Source of the DNA: Tolumonas sp008015085
GTDB lineage: Bacteria; Pseudomonadota; Gammaproteobacteria; Enterobacterales; Aeromonadaceae
Length of the DNA stretch: 64,000 nt
Direction: 5' to 3'
NCBI GenBank assembly: GCA_029265125.1
Contig: JAJUJX010000012.1
Span: 20,523-84,522 of the forward strand
Shown: positions 17,758 through 25,806 of the stretch, one piece after another
Layout of the letters: each line of letters opens with the position of its first letter
Numbering within the stretch: the stretch's first letter is position 1
Position numbers and translations under genes: made by a program
The notes under the pieces: generated by a model
The model's input: only the letters and a program-made list of their open reading frames with translations
What the model was told of the DNA's origin: nothing
The model's database searches: none

Positions 17758-17795
17758 CAAAAAAAACGCCTCACTGGGTTATTCCAGTGAGGCGT
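17758..17795 (-). terminator. Intrinsic leader terminator of nrtA (attenuator)
   Basis: Minus-strand hairpin with a perfect 12-bp stem ACGCCTCACTGG (17784-17795 paired with 17766-17777), a 6-base loop, and a run of eight T immediately after. It stands right before the nrtA ribosome site rather than after a gene, the hallmark of transcription attenuation. Its 5' stem shares bases 17790-17795 with an alternative hairpin (P2). Confidence 0.93.
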
Positions 17796-17837
17796 CGTTG
17801 CCTGAGTTACCAAATTGTTGGGAAGCCGCCGTTGGCT
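17790..17837 (-). promoter_or_regulatory. ANTAR target RNA: paired hexaloop hairpins P1 and P2 in the nrtA leader
   Basis: P1 (17824-17837, minus) is AGCC-AACGGC-GGCT and P2 (17790-17803) is AGGC-AACGAC-GCCT. Both have six-base loops with A at position 1 and G at position 4, the published signature of RNA bound by ANTAR antiterminators. They are separated by 20 bases. The 3' arm of P2 is the 5' arm of the terminator, so the two folds exclude each other. NasT, encoded 130 bp upstream, is the expected ligand. Confidence 0.85.
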
Positions 17838-17967
17838 GATCCGTTAACATATTTGATACATTCAGCTTTCGTGCCAGTTTTTAGAATCGCTTTAAACATG
17901 GCTTTTTAATGCATTTTAACGTCTTTTCGCCTGTTTCCCTGACTCAGTTCGGTGCAATCGCACCAGA

Positions 17968-18528
17968 TCAGTCAACCAGCGTGGCGAGTATCCGGCGAGC
18001 CAGTTCAGCCATCGACTGGCTGTTTTTCATTGCGGTGGAACGCATGACTTGATAGGCCGTTTCTTCGTCCAGCCCCTGCACTTTCATTAAGCGGGCTTTA
18101 GCTTGCTGAATCAGTTTATTTTCTTCCAGTCGCTGCGTAAGGTCATTAACGGCCAATTGCTGCTTACGCATCACGTCTTGCTGTAAGCGGGCTTGTTTCA
18201 GCCAGCTTTCCACCGGTTCTTTCTCTTCGACCCGATGCGGCACCAGCGTCACACCTGCTTCCAATAACAGTTGTTGCTGATTTTCAGGCAGGTTTTCCAT
18301 AAACAACACCACCGGCAGTCCCTGATTGGCCAGTGTCGTCGCAATTAAACGCCATTCTGCCGGTAAACGCCGGCAATCTAACATCGCCCCATGCAGGCCG
18401 CCCGGCGGATGCATAGGGTCAATCTGTTTGACTAAATAAGGCTCATGACCATAGCGGCTTAATAACAAACCCAGGCGGTTGGCCTGGGCGATATCGTCGC
18501 TATAAATCAGGATCTTTGAATAACTCAT
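17968..18528 (-). CDS. nasT: NasT-like ANTAR-domain antiterminator
   Basis: 186 residues. N-terminal receiver-like domain (about 1-115, SKILIYSDDIAQANRLGLLL), degenerate compared with phosphorylated receivers, a coiled linker (about 120-140), and a C-terminal ANTAR domain (LEENKLIQQAKARLMKVQGLDEETAYQVMR ...). NasT proteins bind paired hexaloop RNA and prevent termination when nitrate or nitrite is present. It is third in the nasA-SUMT-nasT unit, whose own leader carries the same kind of attenuator, so NasT likely controls itself. Its usual partner, cytoplasmic NasS, is not encoded in the window. Confidence 0.9.
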   Translation of the reverse strand: MSYSKILIYSDDIAQANRLGLLLSRYGHEPYLVKQIDPMHPPGGLHGAMLDCRRLPAEWRLIATTLANQGLPVVLFMENLPENQQQLLLEAGVTLVPHRVEEKEPVESWLKQARLQQDVMRKQQLAVNDLTQRLEENKLIQQAKARLMKVQGLDEETAYQVMRSTAMKNSQSMAELARRILATLVD

Positions 18529-18548
18529 CCATGATTCCTAAAAACAGG

Positions 18549-19313
18549 TCAGGCTACCGACTGAAGCAAAGTTTCCGCCATATGGCCTAGTTCTGCACGC
18601 AACTGGACCACTTCACCCATAATCATCAGCACGGGGGTTAATCCGCTTAGCATATGGGCTGCCTGCTCCAAACATGCCAGCGAGGTCACCTCAACCCGCT
18701 GCTGACGTGTCGTCCCCGCTACGACCAACGCAACCGGTAAATGCGCCGGTGCACCGGCCTGTAATAATCCGCGACGCAATTCCGTTGCCCGCTCAAGCCC
18801 CATATAAAACACCAGAGTGCCACCACTTTTTACCAGACCACTCCAGCCGTGAAACTCCCCACCATCCTGCACATGACCCGTAACCAGTGTCACAGAACGT
18901 GATAACCCACGATGAGTCAGCGGAATGCCTGTCGCCGCTGCGCAGCCAATCGCAGCTGTAATTCCTGGTACGACCTCAAAAGACACACTGTTGGCCACTA
19001 GTAGTAAGGCTTCTTCACCACCACGACCAAACACATAGGGATCACCACCTTTGAGGCGAACAATCCGTTGATATTTCCCGGCCAGCGTCACCAGCAGTTC
19101 TGAAATAGCTTCCTGCTTCATGCTGGGTTGCCCACAGCGTTTCCCCACGTCATAGCGTGCTACTGAAGCGGGAATCAGTGCCAGAATTTCCTCGCTAACC
19201 AGCCGGTCATAGACCACCACATCTGCCTGTTGAATGCACCGCAAGGCTTTGACGGTCAATAAATCCGGATCTCCGGGGCCTGCCCCCACTAACGAAACAA
19301 AACCGTTCATCAT
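18549..19313 (-). CDS. cobA: Uroporphyrinogen-III C-methyltransferase (SUMT)
   Basis: 254 residues, the methyltransferase half only (no CysG dehydrogenase/ferrochelatase half). SAM-dependent; makes precorrin-2, the branch point to siroheme and cobalamin. Motifs: VSLVGAGPGDPDLLT, VVVYDRLVS, RLKGGDPYVFGRGGEE, VPGITAAIGCAAATGIPLTHR and YMGL. The ATG at 19313 has a GAGGAG site. Its place between nasA and nasT indicates siroheme supply for NirB. A role in cobalamin synthesis (cbiA, cbiB elsewhere in the window) is also possible. Confidence 0.93.
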   Translation of the reverse strand: MMNGFVSLVGAGPGDPDLLTVKALRCIQQADVVVYDRLVSEEILALIPASVARYDVGKRCGQPSMKQEAISELLVTLAGKYQRIVRLKGGDPYVFGRGGEEALLLVANSVSFEVVPGITAAIGCAAATGIPLTHRGLSRSVTLVTGHVQDGGEFHGWSGLVKSGGTLVFYMGLERATELRRGLLQAGAPAHLPVALVVAGTTRQQRVEVTSLACLEQAAHMLSGLTPVLMIMGEVVQLRAELGHMAETLLQSVA

Positions 19314-19336
19314 TGCCACTCCTCTTGCTTCGTCAA

Positions 19337-21970
19337 TCAGGCATCATTGCTGCTGGTATGTTTGTGAAGCAGCTTTTTCAATTCGACGACACAGGTGCCG
19401 CAGTTCGTGCCGCAACGCAGCAGGCTCTGCAAGCCACTTAACTCGCTGATACCCTGTTCACTGATCGCATCAACAATCTGTTTTTCACTGATACGGAAGC
19501 AGGAGCAGATCATACGGCTATCGCCCGCCAGAGCTTGCTCCAGTGTGGTAGAAAGCGCGGTACTGCTCATCGGTAGCCCCAGCAGACCTGCCAGCAGATC
19601 AATATTCACCTGTTGATGCGTAGTACTAACCAGCAATAAACCGATGATACGGCCTTGATTCAACTTCACCGCCAGCCAGCCGTCTTTCAATGGTAATCGT
19701 AGCCAGCGTCCTTGTTGCGCCAGTTGAAACCAGATCTGCTCGGCAGTTCGGGTCTCATCCGTGAGACGGCGGCATTCACCGGCATCGAGCGGACGACGCG
19801 CCCACCAACTGACCTCCAGATCCGGTTCATGCTGACCAACCCAGAGGCCGTGCCATTTCACCTTGACGGCTTCTGGCATCACTTCGGTTTGTTTAAATTG
19901 CGGCTGACCGGAAACTGCATCGGTCACCGGCGCCACCAGACGATTCACTCCGGAACAGGAAGAAAAATCATCCGACCAGTGCATCGGCATAAAGGCTTCA
20001 CCGTCGCGCAGGCCATCGTCACGCCCCAGCAAGGTCATGACGGAGCCTTGCAGGGAATTAATGCGGATCAGCGCACCTTCGCTGAAGCCGCTCGCCTGCA
20101 GGGTCTGCTGATTGACGTACACTTTCGGTAGCGGTTCGGTTTCCATCAATCGCGACAGATGTCCAGTACGTGTCATGGTATGCCATTGATCACGCAGACG
20201 ACCGGTATTCAGTAACCAACTGCCTTCCTGGCGTTCCGCTTTACGTTTCAGTACCGGTTCTTGTGGCACCACGGCAAGCAGATTGGCTTTGCCATTTGGC
20301 GTAGAGAAACAGCCATCACCAAACAGACGCTGACTGGCAACATGTTTGCCGGCAGGTAACGGCCATTGGCGCGGTGTGAATTGTTCATATTCGTCATTCG
20401 TCATCGTCGCCAGAGCGGAAATATCAAACTGACGGCCCCGATGTTCAAAACCAGTGTTTTCAAAACCAGAGAGTGCGGCATGCTCGCGGAAAATATCGGC
20501 GGTGTCGTTGTAGTTAAACGCATCAGCATAACCGAGACGTTTACCCAGTTCCGCCATTGCCCACCAGTCGGGTTTTGCTTCACCGGGCGCGCGGGTAAAG
20601 GCTCGCTGGCGGGTAATGCAACGTTCCGAATTGGTCACGGTGCCACCGCGTTCTCCCCAGCCAGCAGCAGGCAGCAGCAAATCGGCAAATTGTGCGGTGT
20701 CAGTTTTAGGTGTCATTTCAGAGACCACCAGAAACTCGCATTTTTCCAGCGCTTCGCGCACCATCACCGAATCAGGCAAAGAGACCGCCGGGTTGGTCGC
20801 CACCACCCACAGTGCGCGAATTTTGCCACTACGCACTGCTTCAAACATATCCACCGCTTTTAAACCCGGTTTGCGCGCAATATTGGGCGCATTCCAGAAG
20901 CGGGCAACTCGCTCGCAGTTTTCATCGGTGAAGGTCATGTGCGAAGCCAGCTGTGTCGCCAGCCCGCCCACTTCACGACCCCCCATCGCATTCGGCTGGC
21001 CGGTCATCGAAAATGGCGAAGCGCCCGGCTTGCCCACACGACCAGTCAGCAGATGGGTGTTGATCAGTGCATTGCCTTTATCGGTGCCTTGATTCGACTG
21101 GTTGATCCCCTGACAAAACAGGGTCACTGCTTTCTCATTCTCACCGAACCAACGGTAGAAAGTTTGCAGCTCACTAACGGTCAAACCGCATTTCAGCGCG
21201 ACATTCGCCAGTTCATAATCCGGCGTCATCAGCAGTGCATGCAGCTCGCTAAAGCCATTCACATGAGCTTCGATATAGGCGTTATCAATGAGATCATGAT
21301 CCAACAAATAACGGCTTAAGCCGTTAAACAGCCAGACATCCGACCCTGGTCGTAGCGCCAGATGCAAGTCGGCCTGTTCTGCGGTCATGGTCTTTCGTGG
21401 ATCAATCACCACCATTTTCATTTCAGGACGGCGTGCCCGTGCCTGCTGAATGCGGCGGAAGATGACTGGGTGTGTCCAGGCGGTATTCGCCCCTGTAATG
21501 ACCAGCAGATCGGTAATTTCCAGATCGTCATAACAGCCTGGCACTACGTCTTCGCCGAACGCACGGCTGTGCGCCATCACTGCTGACGACATGCACAACC
21601 GTGAATTGGTATCAATATTCGCTGCACCGATGAAGCCCTTCATCAGCTTGTTGGCGATATAATAATCTTCCGTCAGCAACTGGCCGGAGACATAAAAAGC
21701 AACGGATTCCGGCCCGGTCTCAGCAATGATGCGGCCAAACTGGGCAGCCATTTCATCCAATGCCGTATCCCAGCTCACCTGCTGCCCATGTAATCGCGGA
21801 TAAAGCAACCGATTGGGAAAGGCCAGCGTCTCCATCAAGCTGCCCCCCTTCACACATAACGCGCCGCCATTTGCCGGGTGTGTGGTATCACCGGATAATG
21901 TTGTGGCATCATCTACCGTAATGCCACAACCGACACCGCAATAAGCACAGCTGGTATGTATACGACTCAT
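19337..21970 (-). CDS. nasA: Assimilatory nitrate reductase catalytic subunit NasA
   Basis: 877 residues. N-terminal 4Fe-4S site Cys8-Cys11-Cys15-Cys39, then the Mo-bis-MGD domains of the DMSO reductase superfamily (DTNSRLCMSSAV with the Mo-ligand Cys, GANTAWTHPVIFRR, GTDKGNALINTHLLTGRVGKPG, NPAVSLPDS), a C-terminal molydopterin-dinucleotide barrel, and an appended BFD-like [2Fe-2S] domain (ICSCF ... CGTNCGTC). That appended domain is typical of NasA from Klebsiella-type systems. Cytoplasmic; no Tat signal. First gene of nasA-cobA-nasT, behind its own attenuator. No separate NasB/NasC electron-transfer flavoprotein is visible nearby. Confidence 0.95.
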   Translation of the reverse strand: MSRIHTSCAYCGVGCGITVDDATTLSGDTTHPANGGALCVKGGSLMETLAFPNRLLYPRLHGQQVSWDTALDEMAAQFGRIIAETGPESVAFYVSGQLLTEDYYIANKLMKGFIGAANIDTNSRLCMSSAVMAHSRAFGEDVVPGCYDDLEITDLLVITGANTAWTHPVIFRRIQQARARRPEMKMVVIDPRKTMTAEQADLHLALRPGSDVWLFNGLSRYLLDHDLIDNAYIEAHVNGFSELHALLMTPDYELANVALKCGLTVSELQTFYRWFGENEKAVTLFCQGINQSNQGTDKGNALINTHLLTGRVGKPGASPFSMTGQPNAMGGREVGGLATQLASHMTFTDENCERVARFWNAPNIARKPGLKAVDMFEAVRSGKIRALWVVATNPAVSLPDSVMVREALEKCEFLVVSEMTPKTDTAQFADLLLPAAGWGERGGTVTNSERCITRQRAFTRAPGEAKPDWWAMAELGKRLGYADAFNYNDTADIFREHAALSGFENTGFEHRGRQFDISALATMTNDEYEQFTPRQWPLPAGKHVASQRLFGDGCFSTPNGKANLLAVVPQEPVLKRKAERQEGSWLLNTGRLRDQWHTMTRTGHLSRLMETEPLPKVYVNQQTLQASGFSEGALIRINSLQGSVMTLLGRDDGLRDGEAFMPMHWSDDFSSCSGVNRLVAPVTDAVSGQPQFKQTEVMPEAVKVKWHGLWVGQHEPDLEVSWWARRPLDAGECRRLTDETRTAEQIWFQLAQQGRWLRLPLKDGWLAVKLNQGRIIGLLLVSTTHQQVNIDLLAGLLGLPMSSTALSTTLEQALAGDSRMICSCFRISEKQIVDAISEQGISELSGLQSLLRCGTNCGTCVVELKKLLHKHTSSNDA

Positions 21971-21986
21971 CCTTGCCTCTCAGAAT

Positions 21987-22022
21987 AAAAAAACGTCCGG
22001 CCCTTCGAGAGAGCACGGACGT
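21987..22022 (-). terminator. Intrinsic leader terminator of nasA (attenuator)
   Basis: Minus-strand ACGTCCG (22016-22022) pairs with 21993-21999; the stem continues through GCTC/GGGC with one bulged base, and seven T follow. It lies 17-52 bases upstream of the nasA ATG, not behind a gene in this orientation. Confidence 0.9.
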
Positions 22023-22030
22023 CAATGTCC
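22017..22030 (-). promoter_or_regulatory. ANTAR-type hexaloop hairpin (P2) in the nasA leader
   Basis: Minus-strand GGAC-ATTGAC-GTCC: a 4-bp stem with a six-base loop carrying A1 and G4. Its 3' arm overlaps the first bases of the nasA leader terminator, exactly as in the nrtA leader. A matching P1 with A1/G4 was not found upstream; the nearest stem (TATCT ... AGATA, about 22033-22055) has a 13-base AT-rich loop. Confidence 0.7.
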
Positions 22031-22153
22031 CATATCTAATTTAATATTTAAGATACAAGTTTTATGCCTGATTTAAACAATCTGATAACACAGGTTTTTC
22101 TGAGAAAAGGCAGGGTAACGCACCAAAATCAGACATAGAAAAAGAAAAACGCA

Positions 22154-22579
22154 CTAATGCTGAGCTTTTTCAGCCAACGCCAGAGGGCTCCATACCAATA
22201 GCCATCTTTCTGTTTTTTCTGCCGCAGTCAGTGTTTTGGGCGATACCGAGACCGGCGGTTTTAATAATTTCTTCTCGGTCAGTCGGCTTGCATTGAGCGC
22301 ACCCACGCACCGAGTGTCATTGCTGTATGACACACACATCACCGTTGAACATACCGCACAACTGAGAAAAGTCGCGGTATTAGAGCCTTGCTGTAGCTCG
22401 GTCAATGGCTTCAGGCTCTTGATGGCAATAGTGCCCTGCGGATCTGATAAGTAGCTGATCTGCTGGCGAGTACAAAAATCACAATCACAAGCTCTGGGTG
22501 CGTAATGATCTAGCGCCATTGGTAATGAGATGCTCATTTCTGTTGTGCCACAGTCACATGTTCCATGATATGTTTTCAT
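22154..22579 (-). CDS. GFA / CENP-V domain protein
   Basis: 141 residues. Zinc-binding cysteine pattern of the GFA family: CDCG near the N-terminus, CDCDFC, and a later CAVC. The family contains glutathione-dependent formaldehyde-activating enzymes but most members are uncharacterised. The start at 22579 gives the canonical MKTYHGTCDCG; an in-frame ATG lies 18 bases upstream. It begins 30 bp after a LysE-type exporter on the same strand. It ends 183 bp before nasA, and the gap contains only the nasA promoter and leader. Confidence 0.75.
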   Translation of the reverse strand: MKTYHGTCDCGTTEMSISLPMALDHYAPRACDCDFCTRQQISYLSDPQGTIAIKSLKPLTELQQGSNTATFLSCAVCSTVMCVSYSNDTRCVGALNASRLTEKKLLKPPVSVSPKTLTAAEKTERWLLVWSPLALAEKAQH

Positions 22580-22609
22580 CACATTGATAAACTCCATTAT
22601 TTCAACAAC

Positions 22610-23227
22610 TCAGCCGCTAAGTTGCTCAACGACCAGTGATATAGCAATCACCACCATGGCACAACCAGAAAAACGGCTCATCCACTGAGCGGCGTTAGGC
22701 CGGGTTTTCAGCACAGCCTGTGCACCGAACCCCACCAATAAATAAACTGCACCGCAGCCTACAATGTGAATGGCACCAAGAAACAGGATCTGTAATGAAA
22801 CAGGCCAGTCAGAGCGAGGATCGGTGAATTGTGGCAGTAATGCCAGAAATAATAAAAATACCTTAGGGTTCAGGCCGCTGACACAAACTCCTTTTGTTAA
22901 CCACCGGATCGAGGATGTCACTTGCATGCTCTGATCCGCTTTCGGAACCGGAGGATGGAGCAGCAAAGAAACACCAATCCAAAGCAGATATCCAGCCCCC
23001 ATCATGGTAATAGCCAGAATAGCCACAGGATAATGTGCTAACAGTGCCCCGATCCCGGCCGCCACAATAACCGTAGCAAAGAGATGGCCACACAACAGAC
23101 CTGTAACGGCAGGCACAACCCTTCGTCCCGTGAGGCCTGCCGAAATGGCGTAAGCCCAGTCAACACCCGGCGTTATCACGAATAAGATCGAGACCAGCCA
23201 AAATGCGGAGATGATAGAAAATGCCAT
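22610..23227 (-). CDS. LysE family amino acid or metabolite exporter
   Basis: 205 residues, six predicted transmembrane helices, the usual length. The N-terminal signature FVITPGVDWAYAIS(A) and the later GLNPKVFLLFLALLPQF are LysE/RhtB hallmarks. Divergent from an Lrp/AsnC gene across 134 bp, a common pairing in which the Lrp protein activates or represses the exporter in response to an amino acid. The exported compound cannot be predicted. Confidence 0.88.
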   Translation of the reverse strand: MAFSIISAFWLVSILFVITPGVDWAYAISAGLTGRRVVPAVTGLLCGHLFATVIVAAGIGALLAHYPVAILAITMMGAGYLLWIGVSLLLHPPVPKADQSMQVTSSIRWLTKGVCVSGLNPKVFLLFLALLPQFTDPRSDWPVSLQILFLGAIHIVGCGAVYLLVGFGAQAVLKTRPNAAQWMSRFSGCAMVVIAISLVVEQLSG

Positions 23228-23361
23228 ACCTGTTTTCCCTTGATGAAATTTTAGAAAAAAACACCAAAATAGTGCGATTTATTGCTATTTTACCGATATA
23301 TATGTGGTAATTTTTTGCATTATTTTGCTCATCCGTGCGTTCTTTTGGTAAAAACATCACT

Positions 23362-23814
23362 ATGGATAAGATTGATAGAAAGATTCTTGCTGAGCTTCAG
23401 GCTGACGGTCGGCTCTCGGTGACCGAACTGGCTGACAAGGTGGGACTAAGTGTTTCGCCTTGCCACCGGAGAGTGCGGGCACTGGAAGAATCCGGCGCGA
23501 TTACGGGTTACCACGCACAGTTGAATCCCTGCGAGCTGGGTTTAACATTTTCTGCTATTGTTTTTGTCACCTTGCGAGAAGGTGATCGCCGTGCGGTACA
23601 AGCGTTTGAGGATGCCGTGATGGATATACCTCAGGTCATTCTTGCTCAGCGCCTGTTCGGTGATCCGGATTACATGCTTCACGTCATCACGTGGGATCTA
23701 AATGCCTTTCAAAATCTTTATGATGAACAACTATCGGCATTACCAGGAGTACAGCGACTGACATCAACACTGGTCATGAAAAACGTGGTTCAGAACCGGA
23801 TCCTCCCGCTATGA
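23362..23814 (+). CDS. Lrp/AsnC family transcriptional regulator
   Basis: 150 residues. N-terminal helix-turn-helix (MDKIDRKILAELQADGRLSVTELADKVGLS) and a C-terminal RAM/ACT-like domain from about residue 65. The start at 23362 is the canonical family start; the in-frame ATG at 23335 adds nine non-conserved residues. The gene faces the LysE exporter and overlaps the next gene by 4 bases (ATGA). Confidence 0.9.
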   Translation: MDKIDRKILAELQADGRLSVTELADKVGLSVSPCHRRVRALEESGAITGYHAQLNPCELGLTFSAIVFVTLREGDRRAVQAFEDAVMDIPQVILAQRLFGDPDYMLHVITWDLNAFQNLYDEQLSALPGVQRLTSTLVMKNVVQNRILPL

Positions 23815-24395
23815 GTTCACTGAAATCACTGCTTCACCAGATTCGAAGCTGCTCGATTTGCACTGCTCACTTGCCGCTAGGCCCTCGCCCTGTATTACAG
23901 ATAAGTGGATCTGCGCAGATCCTGATTGTCGGGCAGGCACCGGGAAGAAAGGTTCACGAAACAGGTATTCCGTTCAATGATGCCAGCGGAGACAGACTGC
24001 GCAGCTGGCTTGGGATGTCACGCGAGGAATTCTACGATGACCACAAAGTAGCTATATTACCGATGGGATTCTGCTTTCCAGGCACCGGCAAATCGGGCGA
24101 CCTGCCTCCACGTCCTGAATGTGCGGCAACATGGCGGGCATCTTTGCTATCACACCTGAAAAATATCAAACTGACCCTGGTTATCGGTCGTTATGCCATG
24201 GCTTACCATTTGCCGGATGAACAGGGTACCCTGACAGAAACTGTTCAGGCATGGAAGAAACATTGGCCAGAAATTGTTCCCTTGCCGCATCCCAGCCCTC
24301 GAAATAATCTCTGGCTGAAGCGGAATCCCTGGTTTGAACAGGAAATACTGCCAGTCCTTCAACAACGAGTGGCCAACATACTTGAAAATCAATGA
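23811..24395 (+). CDS. Uracil-DNA glycosylase family protein (Fe-S, family 4-like)
   Basis: 194 residues. Motif A GQAPGRKVHETGIPFND and motif B PHPSPRNN mark the UDG superfamily. Cysteine spacing CxxC at the N-terminus (CSIC) and C-x15-C (FC ... EC) fits the 4Fe-4S cluster of family 4/5 enzymes. Motif A has Gln-Ala where family 4 usually has Glu-Ala/Glu-Pro, so activity on uracil is not certain. Translationally coupled to the Lrp gene by ATGA overlap, an unusual partner. Confidence 0.82.
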   Translation: MSSLKSLLHQIRSCSICTAHLPLGPRPVLQISGSAQILIVGQAPGRKVHETGIPFNDASGDRLRSWLGMSREEFYDDHKVAILPMGFCFPGTGKSGDLPPRPECAATWRASLLSHLKNIKLTLVIGRYAMAYHLPDEQGTLTETVQAWKKHWPEIVPLPHPSPRNNLWLKRNPWFEQEILPVLQQRVANILENQ

Positions 24396-24470
24396 AAGCA
24401 CTCAAAATATGTCGGCACTCCCTCTTCAACTGCAAATAATGCCGCCATCCGTTTTATAAATAACAACCGC

Positions 24471-25211
24471 TCAGAACAGCATCAGCAGGAAAAACACTTC
24501 AAATAACTCATTTCCCGCACCCAGCGTATCGCCGGTTTGTCCACCTAATCGCTTGTGAATAAAACGCTGATAGCCAAACACAAAAATAAGTGTAATCAAC
24601 CATGCCCGGATAGCCGTGATCTGACCAAGTGACACCACCAGCACTGCGCCCATCAATAAAGTAATAACGGTTTGCCTGGCCGTCACTTTGCCGATAAATA
24701 CGTTGCCGAGCCCATTCTCGCGCGCATAAGTTTGCCGATACATGAGGAGCACCAGCAGCGAGCGCCCTGCTACTGGCGCGGCTATTAGATAAAACCAAAG
24801 CATATCACCGGCAATTGCAGCCAGATGGTCGACAGCCAATACACGAAACAGAATGATGAAAATCAGTGCCAAACCACCATTGGTGCCAAGCCTGCTGTCT
24901 TTCATGATTTCAAGCATCTGCTCACGCCTGCGTGCTGAAAAGATGCCATCACAGGTATCAGCTAATCCGTCGAGATGAAAGCCACCGGTGATCAAAGCCA
25001 ACGCAAGTACATAACCGGCTGCCGCCAGAGCACTATCAAAAAACTGGCTGGTTACATAAAAAACAGCTGTTGCGAAAGCGCCAACTACCAACCCAACGAC
25101 AGGAAACCAGATAATGCCTTCGACAAAGCGGTTAAAATCAAAATCCTTAGTCCATGACTCGGAAACCGGGATACGGGTCATAAACTGAAATATCGCCAAC
25201 ATCGCTTTCAT
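24471..25211 (-). CDS. cobS: Adenosylcobinamide-GDP ribazoletransferase (cobalamin synthase)
   Basis: 246 residues, membrane protein. Joins adenosylcobinamide-GDP and alpha-ribazole to finish adenosylcobalamin. Conserved blocks: FMTRIPV, FPVVGLVVG, GGFHLDGLADTCDG, KDSRLGTNGGLAL with the acidic metal-binding residues. Starts 4 bp after the cobU stop. Last gene of cbiA-cbiB-cobU-cobS. Confidence 0.95.
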   Translation of the reverse strand: MKAMLAIFQFMTRIPVSESWTKDFDFNRFVEGIIWFPVVGLVVGAFATAVFYVTSQFFDSALAAAGYVLALALITGGFHLDGLADTCDGIFSARRREQMLEIMKDSRLGTNGGLALIFIILFRVLAVDHLAAIAGDMLWFYLIAAPVAGRSLLVLLMYRQTYARENGLGNVFIGKVTARQTVITLLMGAVLVVSLGQITAIRAWLITLIFVFGYQRFIHKRLGGQTGDTLGAGNELFEVFFLLMLF

Positions 25212-25215
25212 TGGC

Positions 25216-25764
25216 TTATCCTTTCATCTTCAGTTCGATACCGGAAACCACCAGATACATTTCCCTGGCACTGGCAGCTAAGCGTTGGTTCACTCGTCCG
25301 GCAATATCGCGGAAACGACGGGCAAGAAGATTATCCGGCACGATGCCAAAACCGATTTCATTCGTCACCAGATAAACCAGACAATCAGAGATAAGGCAAG
25401 CTGCTATCAAGTCGTCAATCTCTGCGGTGATGCACTCCTCGATAGCGGTAAAATCCATTTCCTCTGCTGGAATATCACCCGTTTGATCGAACATCAGATT
25501 GGTGATCATGGTAGTAATACATTCCAGCACAATGGCATCACAACTCGCACTCTGCTCTCGGATCACCCGTCCGAGATCAGAATAGCCTTCATGTGTACGC
25601 CAGGTGGCAGGACGGGTCTGCTGATGGATAGTAATCCGTTCAGCCATCTCATCATCGGTTACTATTGATGTGGCGATATATAAAACTTTATCGCCCTGCT
25701 GTGCGGCAAGTTGTTCCGCCAGACGGCTTTTGCCGCTGCGAGCCCCGCCAGTGATAAGGATCAT
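25216..25764 (-). CDS. cobU: Adenosylcobinamide kinase / guanylyltransferase
   Basis: 182 residues. Walker A GGARSGKSR at the N-terminus, then YIATS, the guanylylation His region in ITIHQQTRP and TNEIGFGIVP. Phosphorylates adenosylcobinamide and attaches GMP. It stands between cbiB (42-bp gap) and cobS (4-bp gap). Confidence 0.96.
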   Translation of the reverse strand: MILITGGARSGKSRLAEQLAAQQGDKVLYIATSIVTDDEMAERITIHQQTRPATWRTHEGYSDLGRVIREQSASCDAIVLECITTMITNLMFDQTGDIPAEEMDFTAIEECITAEIDDLIAACLISDCLVYLVTNEIGFGIVPDNLLARRFRDIAGRVNQRLAASAREMYLVVSGIELKMKG

Positions 25765-25806
25765 ACTGCGCTCCTGTTTTGTTCATCTGCCTGCATGATC
25801 TGCTGA

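Noticed and set aside
17862..17885. TGGCAC element before nrtA as a sigma-54 -24 box
   Set aside because: No GC at the required distance; the downstream CTGA is at the wrong spacing.
22109..22126. Possible sigma-54 promoter before nasA (TTGGTGCG ... CTGCC on the minus strand)
   Set aside because: The spacing between GG and GC is 11 rather than the required 10 bases, and the -12 element is not TTGC.
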